Below the pieces are notes generated by a model, which made no database searches, was not told the DNA's origin, and worked only from the letters and a program-made list of their open reading frames with translations. From positions 228,493-292,492 of the forward strand of contig JAWPHD010001824.1 of the NCBI GenBank assembly GCA_037043455.1: a DNA stretch of 64,000 nt, read 5' to 3'. A program made the translations under genes and the position numbers. Within the stretch, counting starts at the first letter, position 1. Each line of letters opens with the position of its first letter. Shown here piece after piece: positions 41,895-53,805 of the stretch. Source of the DNA: Cyrtodaria siliqua (taxonomy: Eukaryota; Mollusca; Bivalvia; Adapedonta; Hiatellidae).

Positions 41895-42260
41895 ATGGGT
41901 GTATTGAAGTGTGAATGGCGGATACACTGTTGGAGTGACCGATTCCATATTTTGGATTCATCAGAGCTGAATGTTGGTGAGTACATATACCTACTTTCAA
42001 TTCCAAAAATTGCAGGATTGGTTCCATATAGGACTTGGACCGGTAACCAGACAGGTCAAAAGTTGAAAATGGTCGTACTCGAAAGTAGTACCATCAGAGG
42101 TGTTATTTGGGACTGTGTAATTGATTTAGTACATAAAAGAGGTAGGTATATTTACTGTTGTTGTTTTGAGGATAGATTTCCAAAGATATGGGTGCAAAAA
42201 GCAAAGGAATCGGTCATCAGAGTGCTGAGTGGTACTACTTTGTATGAGGTAAGATTTTAA
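41895..42260 (+). CDS. Small ORF of unknown function, unit 4/5
   Basis: Intact 121-codon copy with Arg84. Confidence 0.35.
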   Translation: MGVLKCEWRIHCWSDRFHILDSSELNVGEYIYLLSIPKIAGLVPYRTWTGNQTGQKLKMVVLESSTIRGVIWDCVIDLVHKRGRYIYCCCFEDRFPKIWVQKAKESVIRVLSGTTLYEVRF

Positions 42261-42769
42261 ACAAAATGAGGTGCGGTTTGGCTGTTGTTGTCAAAAAAGG
42301 TCATCTACTTTCATTTTGAGTCAAATGCTGGTGCATAGAGCAGTTGTGGTCATTGTTGTTTTGCTATTTTTGTGTTTTGTCGTCACGTATATACATTTTA
42401 TTGGATATTTGAAGTGTCACGGAGCATTAGGGTAAGTGTTATTCTTTGTAGAGCTAACATTACGGTCTATGTGAAAATAATGGTGGTTCAAATCCTTTAT
42501 AAAGACACCGGTATGTATATAAATCTGCTCATCTGAATGAAATGACTCAATTCAGCACTCAAACAATATTTTTATCTTGAAAGGTAAGTGTCAATGCACA
42601 ATTTGTGGACATTTCAAGTTCTTTATGTATTGAAAACAGCATTTAATGCCACTCGGAGAACCTCGGAGAACCTCAGAATATTGGATTTTACCAAAAACAA
42701 GGTTTGTTGTTGATTTGTTTACATATGCAAATTAGAAATTAATACTCAGCCAGCTTCCAGAAGGTTGCA

Positions 42770-43153
42770 ATGGAGGTGCCTTATCAAGATTACATTAGAA
42801 AAAATCTTCTGCGAAAAACTCAACTGTCTGAGAATGGTCATTGTCAGTTATGGACTGGTGGGGCAAGCAAGGCTGGTTATGGACAGTGCCATTGGCTAGG
42901 ACCCGATTGGAAGCGACAGAAAAGTTCATGTTTCGTACACAGGTTGGCCATGTGCTTGAAGTTGAAGACCATGGATCTTGGGCCCCGTGGCATGTGTGTT
43001 AGTCATTTATGTCACAACAAGTTGTGTTTAACAGCAGAACATCTGTCGCTTGAGCCCCAGGCTATTAATAACCAGAGGGAAAGTTGCGTATCAGACAGGA
43101 CTTGCCGGGGACATGGTGGACTTCCAAACTGCCTTCTACTCTTCAAGATTTAG
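42770..43153 (+). CDS. His-Me finger endonuclease, unit 5
   Basis: 127 residues, intact, no amino-acid change. Confidence 0.8.
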   Translation: MEVPYQDYIRKNLLRKTQLSENGHCQLWTGGASKAGYGQCHWLGPDWKRQKSSCFVHRLAMCLKLKTMDLGPRGMCVSHLCHNKLCLTAEHLSLEPQAINNQRESCVSDRTCRGHGGLPNCLLLFKI

Positions 43154-43167
43154 CTGGTATTAAATCA

Positions 43168-43458
43168 TTCTTCTTCTTCTTCTTCTTCTTCTTCTTCTTC
43201 TTCTTCTTCTTCTTCTTCCTTGCTTCTTCTTCTTCTTCTTCTTCTTCTTCTTCTTCTTCTTCTTCTTCTTCTTCTTCTTCTTCTTCTTCTTCTTCTTCTT
43301 CTTGCTTCTTCTTATTGCTTCTTGCTTCTTTCTTCTTCTTGCTTCTTCTTCTTCTTGCTTCTTCTTCTTGATTCTTTCTTCTTCTTCTTCTTCTTCTTCT
43401 TCTTGCTTCTTCTTCTTCTTCTTCTTCTTCTTCTTCTTCTTCTTCTTCTTCTTCTTCA
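43168..43458 (+). repeat. TTC/GAA tract, unit 5 (291 bp)
   Basis: Block pattern like unit 3, with the last block longer. Confidence 0.95.
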
Positions 43459-43827
43459 ATTGATGGACTCAAAACATGCACATGAAATGCCATTGAAATT
43501 GCATGTTAAAATAGACCTAATATAGATTTCCAGTATTCTTGATTATGTTTACAAAAAAAAAGTTTAATCTAGTCACTGCGGCCATTGAATAATAAATACA
43601 AACTTGATACATATGTGAATTAAGAAAGCATAATTAAGGAAATATGTGCTTTGATCAGTTCACATCTTTATCTTGAAGTTTGTCTTTATTATTCAACACC
43701 AACACTGACTTGTTAAACGTGTAAACATACTAAACTGGAAGTCCTATTTTAATTGCACTTTCATCTTGTGCCTGTAATATACAATTACGTTTGTTTGTGT
43801 TTTTAGTGTCTGTCTGTCTGTCTGTCT

Positions 43828-43860
<33 letters not shown>

Positions 43861-44018
43861 CAGCATTTTGCTTGTTACTGGTATTTTAATGCAGAGAAAT
43901 CAACAGAAAGTAAGTAAGTTTGAATTTTATTTTATTAATTTTCTTTCCCTGTCATTCGGTTTAATATGTACAACAACAACAGAAGCACTGTTCAATGTTC
44001 AAATTCAGTGTAAATGCC

Positions 44019-45989
44019 TCATGAAGGAATTTGGTACGTATGATCATTTAATGTTTTTACATAGTCAGACTGACGATTATTCTTCTGTTGTCGATACCAT
44101 CTATGGCGAGATTCCATGTTTCCACGTCGGGTAAGTTTTCGTGTGTGGTACGTTGGGTTTTTAGCATTCTTTCGGTGGCATCGCATGTCTTCACTTATTT
44201 TATGCAGTGCCTGTTTTGGTGCAGCTGATAAATATATTCCCATGTTTGCTAACTTCATAAGTAGAGCATAACACTGTCCGTTATTGTGCCGTAATATTGC
44301 TGAAGAACAGCGACCTTCAAAATTTCTAGAGTAATTCACATTTTTTGGTACACTCTTTGATAATGAGGCATTGAATGATTCACATGATTGGGTGTTGTAG
44401 TTGTGTAATGTGTTTTCGAGCGCGTGTTCACCAAGTCTGATTTTCAAAACTTCCTCTAAAAGTAATTTATCACTTTCTGTCATTCTCAGCGTGGTAATCT
44501 TGTGTGGGCCCAAGAAAGCAGATCTCTCGAACCAGCACGTCTTTTGGCCGCCACTACAAACCAGAGAGTCCCGTCTACACTTACTACAGTCTCCATCATA
44601 GCAGAGGATTGTAGCTTTTACAGCTTTCTCTACGGTCTTAACCAGACACGGTAAGTTTCCACAGTGTTTAGTTATCGCACTTTTAAAGATGAGGCTACTT
44701 CTGGCCTTAACATCCAATGCAAACACCTTTTGCAGTTTTTTCGAGTCATCTCTGGTTCTGCAACCCACAAACATCTCCCGGCTAAAAGTGGCTTTCATGC
44801 ACTTTCGGGCCTGTGTCCGTGACAAGTGGATGGGATCACACTGTTGTGTTATTTCCATATCAGGAAAAAGGACCTTGTACGCTTCCTGAAACCCTTTTTG
44901 AGCTTTTGCGTCCTGATCGGTTGTTAGTATTGTCACTTTAATACCTTTCTCGCCAAGTCGTTTGGCTATCGACTTTTCCATCTCGTATTCGCTATGAGGT
45001 GCAACATCCGGAATTGTGGCCGTGCACCCAGAGTGTCCACCAGGGCAGTTTACATCCACACCTTGTGTCCGTAAATATGCTCCAGCATAGCACAACTTAT
45101 TTTCCACTTCGTAGTCCAGGATGAAGTGGTTTTCTGTCATTGACTCAGCAAACACACCGATTGCTTGGGATGCATTTTGGCCTGGCTTTGTTGCACTAAC
45201 AATGGTTATGCTGTTGTACCGACCATCAAACGAACCATGGACCTCGCTACCATCGAGACCGTGCTCAACCAGAATATTTTGCAGTAATTTTTGCTTGTCC
45301 AGCATGTCCGCTTTGTTAATTTTTACTGTTTCTCTAGCCACCTTGTTAGCTGTCTTTTGCATCGCAGACTTGGCTGGAGGTGGAATGTTCATTGCAGCTA
45401 TTACTACACGGGCCCGGGTATTGCCCATCGGTGTATCTTGAAGCCCAATTTGAAGTGATACATTCGTTGTTGCAGCATTTGGTCCTGGTAGAGATGTGGG
45501 GATTTCTTCGAAAAACTTGTATTCCCCTGATATGAAGTCACAGTGTTTACATGTAAACGTGTATTTCCATGCTAGTCCCCATTTCTTGTTCGAATGAATT
45601 TCATACTCGGAATCTGAACATTGTGTAGTCTGGTGTTTCTTGTTGAGGTCATTTACTGCCTCCATCATTTTTCTGTTGCTGATAATACGGTTGCCATCAG
45701 TATCTCTTGAAAGCTCAATGTGTTTTTCCTTTTTTGCAGCAGCACTTGGGCGAAGAAATAGTGCATCCTGGTGACTGGTTGATACGAATGGTGATGTACA
45801 CATCCCTGAATATAACTCAGCTCGTTTTATTTTTCTGTCAGGAGGCGGTGATGAAACCATCGACTGCTCGTACCGTAAACCCTTGTTGTAAGGTATGCAG
45901 TTCTTCTGAAACATTGCATGTTTCCTCTTTCTTTGGCCTTTAACCATTTTGGACTGAAGCAGTTGTGTTGCAACATGTACTATGACCAT
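44019..45989 (-). CDS. Mutator-like transposase, unit 5
   Basis: 656 residues, fully open. The single change is D574Y in the segment NNGQCDALL that follows the proposed catalytic Glu; its effect is unknown. Confidence 0.78.
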   Translation of the reverse strand: MVIVHVATQLLQSKMVKGQRKRKHAMFQKNCIPYNKGLRYEQSMVSSPPPDRKIKRAELYSGMCTSPFVSTSHQDALFLRPSAAAKKEKHIELSRDTDGNRIISNRKMMEAVNDLNKKHQTTQCSDSEYEIHSNKKWGLAWKYTFTCKHCDFISGEYKFFEEIPTSLPGPNAATTNVSLQIGLQDTPMGNTRARVVIAAMNIPPPAKSAMQKTANKVARETVKINKADMLDKQKLLQNILVEHGLDGSEVHGSFDGRYNSITIVSATKPGQNASQAIGVFAESMTENHFILDYEVENKLCYAGAYLRTQGVDVNCPGGHSGCTATIPDVAPHSEYEMEKSIAKRLGEKGIKVTILTTDQDAKAQKGFQEAYKVLFPDMEITQQCDPIHLSRTQARKCMKATFSREMFVGCRTRDDSKKLQKVFALDVKARSSLIFKSAITKHCGNLPCLVKTVEKAVKATILCYDGDCSKCRRDSLVCSGGQKTCWFERSAFLGPHKITTLRMTESDKLLLEEVLKIRLGEHALENTLHNYNTQSCESFNASLSKSVPKNVNYSRNFEGRCSSAILRHNNGQCYALLMKLANMGIYLSAAPKQALHKISEDMRCHRKNAKNPTYHTRKLTRRGNMESRHRWYRQQKNNRQSDYVKTLNDHTYQIPS

Positions 45990-46741
45990 AACAACGTCAT
46001 GTCATTTCCTGTATGACGTTAGGCAAATGACGCGACGTCGTTTCCCGTACTAACTATTTATAGAAGTAATGAATTCAATTTAAAAATTGTCTCTCGGTAT
46101 TCTTTAAAGAGTGATTCATCGAATATTTTACGGAAAAATACAATTTTTTGTAGTATATTTTGTTTTACAAACAGCCATATTTTTTTCCTTATCCTAACTC
46201 GCATGGTAAGTTAATATATTTTCAAAATGTGAATATTATTCACTTAATAGCTGCCAAATTTCAGTCATTTATCAAAACAAACAAAAATGTTATAACCATT
46301 TTAGAAATGTTAGTCCAGTGCGGACATAGTGCTATTTTGCAAAAAAATTGAAAATATGACCAAAACTAGATTGTCTATAAAAAAAAAACTCTCGACTTAT
46401 TTCAATATATTTTATGCTTGGTGTTAAGAGTATATCAGTACAAGTAAGGGCTAGTAACTTTTGACAATTTTTCAATTTTCTGGATTTCAGTAGAATTTTT
46501 CTCTTTCGGAAAATATTTAAAAAAAAGTATACTTCTGATATTGTTCATATATATTTTTTTTTTTTTCATTCAAGTCAAGCTCACATATTGAAACTGACTT
46601 TTTTCATGTAGCACTGATGATACATAGAAGATCCAATAATTTTTTTAAATTGTATCTATCTTAACTTTGTTACATTTTCAATTTCAGTAGTGATGGTTAC
46701 TAAAATCTAGGGGCTACTTTGGTTGAATTGACGCAGAGTCG

Positions 46742-47107
46742 ATGGGTGTATTGAAGTGTGAATGGCGGATACACTGTTGGAGTGACCGATTCCATATTTT
46801 GGATTCATCAGAGCTGAATGTTGGTGAGTACATATACCTACTTTCAATTCCAAAAATTGCAGGATTGGTTCCATATAGGACTTGGACCGGTAACCAGACA
46901 GGTCAAAAGTTGAAAATGGTCGTACTCGAAAGTAGTACCATCAGAGGTGTTATTTGGGACTGTGTAATTGATTTAGTACATAAAAGAGGTAAGTATATTT
47001 ACTGTTGTTGTTTTGAGGATAGATTTCCAAAGATATGGGTGCAAAAAGCAAAGGAATCGGTCATCAGAGTGCTGAGTGGTACTACTTTGTATGAGGTAAG
47101 ATTTTAA
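46742..47107 (+). CDS. Small ORF of unknown function, unit 5/6
   Basis: Intact 121-codon copy; the first with Lys84, which also improves the internal donor to GTAAGT. Confidence 0.35.
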   Translation: MGVLKCEWRIHCWSDRFHILDSSELNVGEYIYLLSIPKIAGLVPYRTWTGNQTGQKLKMVVLESSTIRGVIWDCVIDLVHKRGKYIYCCCFEDRFPKIWVQKAKESVIRVLSGTTLYEVRF

Positions 47108-47616
47108 ACAAAATGAGGTGCGGTTTGGCTGTTGTTGTCAAAAAAGGTCATCTACTTTCATTTTGAGTCAAATGCTGGTGCATAGAGCAGTTGTGGTCAT
47201 TGTTGTTTTGCTATTTTTGTGTTTTGTCGTCACGTATATACATTTTATTGGATATTTGAAGTGTCACGGAGCATTAGGGTAAGTGTTATTCTTTGTAGAG
47301 CTAACATTACGGTCTATGTGAAAATAATGGTGGTTCAAATCCTTTATGAAGACACCGGTATGTATATAAATCTGCTCATCTGAATGAAATGACTCAATTC
47401 AGCACTCAAACAATATTTTTATCTTGAAAGGTAAGTGTCAATGCACAATTTGTGGACATTTCAAGTTCTTTATGTATTGAAAACAGCATTTAATGCCACT
47501 CGGAGAACCTCGGAGAACCTCAGAATCTTGGATTTTACCAAAAACAAGGTTTGTTGTTGATTTGTTTACATATGCAAATTAGAAATTAATACTCAGCCAG
47601 CTTCCAGAAGGTTGCA

Positions 47617-48000
47617 ATGGAGGTGCCTTATCAAGATTACATTAGAAAAAATCTTCTGCGAAAAACTCAACTGTCTGAGAATGGTCATTGTCAGTTATGG
47701 ACTGGTGGGGCAAGCAAGGCTGGTTATGGACAGTGCCATTGGCTAGGACCCGATTGGAAGCGACAGAAAAGTTCATGTTTCGTACACAGGTTGGCCATGT
47801 GCTTGAAGTTGAAGACCATGGATCTTGGGCCCCGTGGCATGTGTGTTAGTCATTTATGTCACAACAAGTTGTGTTTAACAGCAGAACATCTGTCGCTTGA
47901 GCCCCAGGCTATTAATAACCAGAGGGAAAGTTGCGTATCAGACAGGACTTGCCGGGGACATGGTGGACTTCCAAACTGCCTTCTACTCTTCAAGATTTAG
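47617..48000 (+). CDS. His-Me finger endonuclease, unit 6
   Basis: 127 residues, intact, although the transposase of this unit is broken. Confidence 0.8.
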   Translation: MEVPYQDYIRKNLLRKTQLSENGHCQLWTGGASKAGYGQCHWLGPDWKRQKSSCFVHRLAMCLKLKTMDLGPRGMCVSHLCHNKLCLTAEHLSLEPQAINNQRESCVSDRTCRGHGGLPNCLLLFKI

Positions 48001-48014
48001 CTGGTATTAAATCA

Positions 48015-48318
48015 TTCTTCTTCTTCTTCTTCTTCTTCTTCTTCTTCTTCTTCTTCTTCTTCTTCCTTGCTTCTTCTTCTTCTTCTTCTTCTTCTTCTTC
48101 TTCTTCTTCTTCTTCTTCTTCTTCTTCTTGCTTCTTCTTATTGCTTCTTCTTATTGCTTCTTGCTTCTTTCTTCTTCTTGCTTCTTCTTCTTCTTGCTTC
48201 TTCTTCTTGATTCTTTCTTCTTCTTCTTCTTCTTCTTCTTCTTCTTGCTTCTTCTTCTTCTTCTTCTTGCTTCTTCTTCTTCTTCTTCTTCTTCTTCTTC
48301 TTCTTCTTCTTCTTCTTC
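48015..48318 (+). repeat. TTC/GAA tract, unit 6 (304 bp)
   Basis: Doubled TTATTGC interruption and an extra GCTTC break near 48268-48274. Confidence 0.95.
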
Positions 48319-48667
48319 AATTGATGGACTCAAAACATGCACATGAAATGCCATTGAAATTGCATGTTAAAATAGACCTAATATAGATTTCCAGTATTCT
48401 TGATTATGTTTACAAAAAAAAAGTTTAATCTAGTCACTGCGGCCATTGAATAATAAATACAAACTTGATACATATGTGAATTAAGAAAGCATAATTAAGG
48501 AAATATGTGCTTTGATCAGTTCACATCTTTATCTTGAAGTTTGTCTTTATTATTCAACACCAACACTGACTTGTTAAACGTGTAAACATACTAAACTGGA
48601 AGTCCTATTTTAATTGCACTTTCATCTTGTGCCTGTAATATACAATTACGTTTGTTTGTGTTTTTAG

Positions 48668-48698
<31 letters not shown>

Positions 48699-48712
48699 AT
48701 GTCTGTCTGTCT

Positions 48713-48751
<39 letters not shown>

Positions 48752-48909
48752 CAGCATTTTGCTTGTTACTGGTATTTTAATGCAGAGAAATCAACAGAAA
48801 GTAAGTAAGTTTGAATTTTATTTTATTAATTTTCTTTCCCTGTCATTCGGTTTAATATGTACAACAACAACAGAAGCACTGTTCAATGTTCAAATTCAGT
48901 GTAAATGCC

Positions 48910-50881
48910 TCATGAAGGAATTTGGTACGTATGATCATTTAATGTTTTTACATAGTCAGACTGACGATTATTCTTCTGTTGTCGATACCATCTATGGCGA
49001 GATTCCATGTTTCCACGTCGGGTAAGTTTTCGTGTGTGGTACGTTGGGTTTTTAGCATTCTTTCGGTGGCATCGCATGTCTTCACTTATTTTATGCAGTG
49101 CCTGTTTTGGTGCAGCTGATAAATATATTCCCATGTTTGCTAACTTCATAAGTAGAGCATCACACTGTCCGTTATTGTGCCGTAATATTGCTGAAGAACA
49201 GCGACCTTCAAAATTTCTAGAGTAATTCACATTTTTTGGTACACTCTTTGATAATGAGGCATTGAATGATTCACATGATTGGGTGTTGTAGTTGTGTAAT
49301 GTGTTTTCGAGCGCGTGTTCACCAAGTCTGATTTTCAAAACTTCCTCTAAAAGTAATTTATCACTTTCTGTCATTCTCAGCGTGGTAATCTTGTGTGGGC
49401 CCAAGAAAGCAGATCTCTCGAACCAGCACGTCTTTTGGCCGCCACTACAAACCAGAGAGTCCCGTCTACACTTACTACAGTCTCCATCATAGCAGAGGAT
49501 TGTAGCTTTTACAGCTTTCTCTACGGTCTTAACCAGACACGGTAAGTTTCCACAGTGTTTAGTTATCGCACTTTTAAAGATGAGGCTACTTCTGGCCTTA
49601 ACATCCAATGCAAACACCTTTTGCAGTTTTTTCGAGTCATCTCTGGTTCTGCAACCCACAAACATCTCCCGGCTAAAAGTGGCTTTCATGCACTTTCGGG
49701 CCTGTGTCCGTGACAAGTGGATGGGATCACACTGTTGTGTTATTTCCATATCAGGAAAAAGGACCTTGTACGCTTCCTGAAACCCTTTTTGAGCTTTTGC
49801 GTCCTGATCGGTTGTTAGTATTGTCACTTTAATACCTTTCTCGCCAAGTCGTTTGGCTATCGACTTTTCCATCTCGTATTCGCTATGAGGTGCAACATCC
49901 GGAATTGTGGCCGTGCACCCAGAGTGTCCACCAGGGCAGTTTACATCCACACCTTGTGTCCGTAAATATGCTCCAGCATAGCACAACTTATTTTCCACTT
50001 CGTAGTCCAGGATGAAGTGGTTTTCTGTCATTGACTCAGCAAACACACCGATTGCTTGGGATGCATTTTGGCCTGGCTTTGTTGCACTAACAATGGTTAT
50101 GCTGTTGTACCGACCATCAAACGAACCATGGACCTCGCTACCATCGAGACCGTGCTCAACCAGAATATTTTGCAGTAATTTTTGCTTGTCCAGCATGTCC
50201 GCTTTGTTAATTTTTACTGTTTCTCTAGCCACCTTGTTAGCTGTCTTTTGCATCGCAGACTTGGCTGGAGGTGGAATGTTCATTGCAGCTATTACTACAC
50301 GGGCCCGGGTATTGCCCATCGGTGTATCTTGAAGCCCAATTTGAAGTGATACATTCGTTGTTGCAGCATTTGGTCCTGGTAGAGATGTGGGGATTTCTTC
50401 GAAAAACTTGTATTCCCCTGATATGAAGTCACAGTGTTTACAGTGTTAACGTGTATTTCCATGCTAGTCCCCATTTCTTGTTCGAATGAATTTCATACTC
50501 GGAATCTGAACATTGTGTAGTCTGGTGTTTCTTGTTGAGGTCATTTACTGCCTCCATCATTTTTCTGTTGCTGATAATACGGTTGCCATCAGTATCTCTT
50601 GAAAGCTCAATGTGTTTTTCCTTTTTTGCAGCAGCACTTGGGCGAAGAAATAGTGCATCCTGGTGACTGGTTGATACGAATGGTGATGTACACATCCCTG
50701 AATATAACTCAGCTCGTTTTATTTTTCTGTCAGGAGGCGGTGATGAAACCATCGACTGCTCGTACCGTAAACCCTTGTTGTAAGGTATGCAGTTCTTCTG
50801 AAACATTGCATGTTTCCTCTTTCTTTGGCCTTTAACCATTTTGGACTGAAGCAGTTGTGTTGCAACATGTACTATGACCAT
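48910..50881 (-). pseudogene. Frameshifted Mutator-like transposase, unit 6
   Basis: At about 50440-50451 the plus-strand text CATGTAAACG of other units is CAGTGTTAACG, a net one-base insertion with local changes. The N-terminal frame (50881-50438) stops after residue 147, just before CKHC. The rest remains open from a later Met at 50319 (469 residues, keeping D255 through E537). Full-length protein is not expected. Confidence 0.85.
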
Positions 50882-51634
50882 AACAACGTCATGTCATTTC
50901 CTGTATGACGTTAGGCAAATGACGCGACGTCGTTTCCCGTACTAACTATTTATAGAAGTAATGAATTCAATTTAAAAATTGTCTCTCGGTATTCTTTAAA
51001 GAGTGATTCATCGAATATTTTACGGAAAAATACAATTTTTTGTAGTATATTTTGTTTTACAAACAGCCATATTTTTTTCCTTATCCTAACTCGCATGGTA
51101 AGTTAATATATTTTCAAAATGTGAATATTATTCACTTAATAGCTGCCAAATTTCAGTCATTTATCAAAACAAACAAAAATGTTATAACCATTTTAGAAAT
51201 GTTAGTCCAGTGCGGACATAGTGCTATTTTGCAAAAAAATTGAAAATATGACCAAAACTAGATTGTCTATAAAAAAAAAACTCTCGACTTATTTCAATAT
51301 ATTTTATGCTTGGTGTTAAGAGTATATCAGTACAAGTAAGGGCTAGTAACTTTTGACAATTTTTCAATTTTCTGGATTTCAGTAGAATTTTTCTCTTTCG
51401 GAAAATATTTAAAAAAAAGTATACTTCTGATATTGTTCATATATATATTATTTTTTTTTCATTCAAGTCAAGCTCACATATTGAAACTGACTTTTTTCAT
51501 GTAGCACTGATGATACATAGAAGATCCAATAATTTTTTTAAATTGTATCTAGCTTAACTTTGTTACATTTTCAATTTCAGTAGTGATGGTTACTAAAATC
51601 TAGGGGCTACTTTGGTTGAATTGACGCAGAGTCG

Positions 51635-52000
51635 ATGGGTGTATTGAAGTGTGAATGGCGGATACACTGTTGGAGTGACCGATTCCATATTTTGGATTCA
51701 TCAGAGCTGAATGTTGGTGAGTACATATACCTACTTTCAATTCCAAAAATTGCAGGATTGGTTCCATATAGGACTTGGACCGGTAACCAGACAGGTCAAA
51801 AGTTGAAAATGGTCGTACTCGAAAGTAGTACCATCAGAGGTGTTATTTGGGACTGTGTAATTGATTTAGTACATAAAAGAGGTAAGTATATTTACTGTTG
51901 TTGTTTTGAGGATAGATTTCCAAAGATATGGGTGCAAAAAGCAAAGGAATCGGTCATCAGATTGCTGAGTGGTACTACTTTGTATGAGGTAAGATTTTAA
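51635..52000 (+). CDS. Small ORF of unknown function, unit 6/7
   Basis: Intact 121-codon copy with Lys84 and a private V110L. Confidence 0.35.
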   Translation: MGVLKCEWRIHCWSDRFHILDSSELNVGEYIYLLSIPKIAGLVPYRTWTGNQTGQKLKMVVLESSTIRGVIWDCVIDLVHKRGKYIYCCCFEDRFPKIWVQKAKESVIRLLSGTTLYEVRF

Positions 52001-52509
52001 ACAAAATGAGGTGCGGTTTGGCTGTTGTTGTCAAAAAAGGTCATCTACTTTCATTTTGAGTCAAATGCTGGTGCATAGAGCAGTTGTGGTCATTGTTGTT
52101 TTGCTATTTTTGTGTTTTGTCGTCACGTATATACATTTTATTGGATATTTGAAGTGTCACGGAGCATTAGGGTAAGTGTTATTCTTTGTAGAGCTAACAT
52201 TACGGTCTATGTGAAAATAATGGTGGTTCAAATCCTTTATGAAGACACCGGTATGTATATAAATCTGCTCATCTGAATGAAATGACTCAATTCAGCACTC
52301 AAACAATATTTTTATCTTGAAAGGTAAGTGTCAATGCACAATTTGTGGACATTTCAAGTTCTTTATGTATTGAAAACAGCATTTAATGCCACTCGGAGAA
52401 CCTCGGAGAACCTCAGAATCTTGGATTTTACCAAAAACAAGGTTTGTTGTTGATTTGTTTACATATGCAAATTAGAAATTAATACTCAGCCAGCTTCCAG
52501 AAGGTTGCA

Positions 52510-52893
52510 ATGGAGGTGCCTTATCAAGATTACATTAGAAAAAATCTTCTGCGAAAAACTCAACTGTCTGAGAATGGTCATTGTCAGTTATGGACTGGTG
52601 GGGCAAGCAAGGCTGGTTATGGACAGTGCCATTGGCTAGGACCCGATTGGAAGCGACAGAAAAGTTCATGTTTCGTACACAGGTTGGCCATGTGCTTGAA
52701 GTTAAAGACCATGGATCTTGGGCCCCGTGGCATGTGTGTTAGTCATTTATGTCACAACAAGTTGTGTTTAACAGCAGAACATCTGTCGCTTGAGCCCCAG
52801 GCTATTAATAACCAGAGGGAAAGTTGCGTATCAGACAGGACTTGCCGGGGACATGGTGGACTTCCAAACTGCCTTCTACTCTTCAAGATTTAG
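52510..52893 (+). CDS. His-Me finger endonuclease, unit 7
   Basis: 127 residues, intact. One silent change (TTG to TTA, near 52702-52704). Confidence 0.8.
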   Translation: MEVPYQDYIRKNLLRKTQLSENGHCQLWTGGASKAGYGQCHWLGPDWKRQKSSCFVHRLAMCLKLKTMDLGPRGMCVSHLCHNKLCLTAEHLSLEPQAINNQRESCVSDRTCRGHGGLPNCLLLFKI

Positions 52894-52907
52894 CTGGTAT
52901 TAAATCA

Positions 52908-53214
52908 TTCTTCTTCTTCTTCTTCTTCTTCTTCTTCTTCTTCTTCTTCTTCTTCTTCTTCTTCCTTGCTTCTTCTTCTTCTTCTTCTTCTTCTTCTTCT
53001 TCTTCTTCTTCTTCTTCTTCTTCTTCTTGCTTCTTCTTATTGCTTCTTCTTATTGCTTCTTGCTTCTTTCTTCTTCTTGCTTCTTCTTCTTCTTGCTTCT
53101 TCTTCTTGATTCTTTCTTCTTCTTCTTCTTCTTCTTCTTCTTCTTGCTTCTTCTTCTTCTTCTTCTTGCTTCTTCTTCTTCTTCTTCTTCTTCTTCTTCT
53201 TCTTCTTCTTCTTC
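52908..53214 (+). repeat. TTC/GAA tract, unit 7 (307 bp)
   Basis: Same block order as unit 6 with small length changes. Confidence 0.95.
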
Positions 53215-53563
53215 AATTGATGGACTCAAAACATGCACATGAAATGCCATTGAAATTGCATGTTAAAATAGACCTAATATAGATTTCCAGTATTCTTGAT
53301 TATGTTTACAAAAAAAAAGTTTAATCTAGTCACTGCGGCCATTGAATAATAAATACAAACTTGATACATATGTGAATTAAGAAAGCATAATTAAGGAAAT
53401 ATGTGCTTTGATCAGTTCACATCTTTATCTTGAAGTTTGTCTTTATTATTCAACACCAACACTGACTTGTTAAACGTGTAAACATACTAAACTGGAAGTC
53501 CTATTTTAATTGCACTTTCATCTTGTGCCTGTAATATACAATTACGTTTGTTTGTGTTTTTAG

Positions 53564-53594
<31 letters not shown>

Positions 53595-53608
53595 ATGTCT
53601 GTCTGTCT

Positions 53609-53647
<39 letters not shown>

Positions 53648-53805
53648 CAGCATTTTGCTTGTTACTGGTATTTTAATGCAGAGAAATCAACAGAAAGTAA
53701 GTAAGTTTGAATTTTATTTTATTAATTTTCTTTCCCTGTCATTCGGTTTAATATGTACAACAACAACAGAAGCACTGTTCAATGTTCAAATTCAGTGTAA
53801 ATGCC

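Larger units (their letters stand above)
37199..42030 (+). repeat. Array unit 4 (4832 bp, shortest)
   Basis: Complete unit. The small size is due to its short TTC tract. It shares D649A with unit 2, and AAAAGAGC near 37802 with units 1 and 9. Confidence 0.95.
42031..46877 (+). repeat. Array unit 5 (4847 bp)
   Basis: Complete unit, closest to unit 3 by shared single-base variants. Confidence 0.95.
46878..51770 (+). repeat. Array unit 6 (4893 bp)
   Basis: First unit of the second subgroup, with a long CTGT/CTGTATGT microsatellite and a doubled TTATTGC interruption in the TTC tract. Confidence 0.95.
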
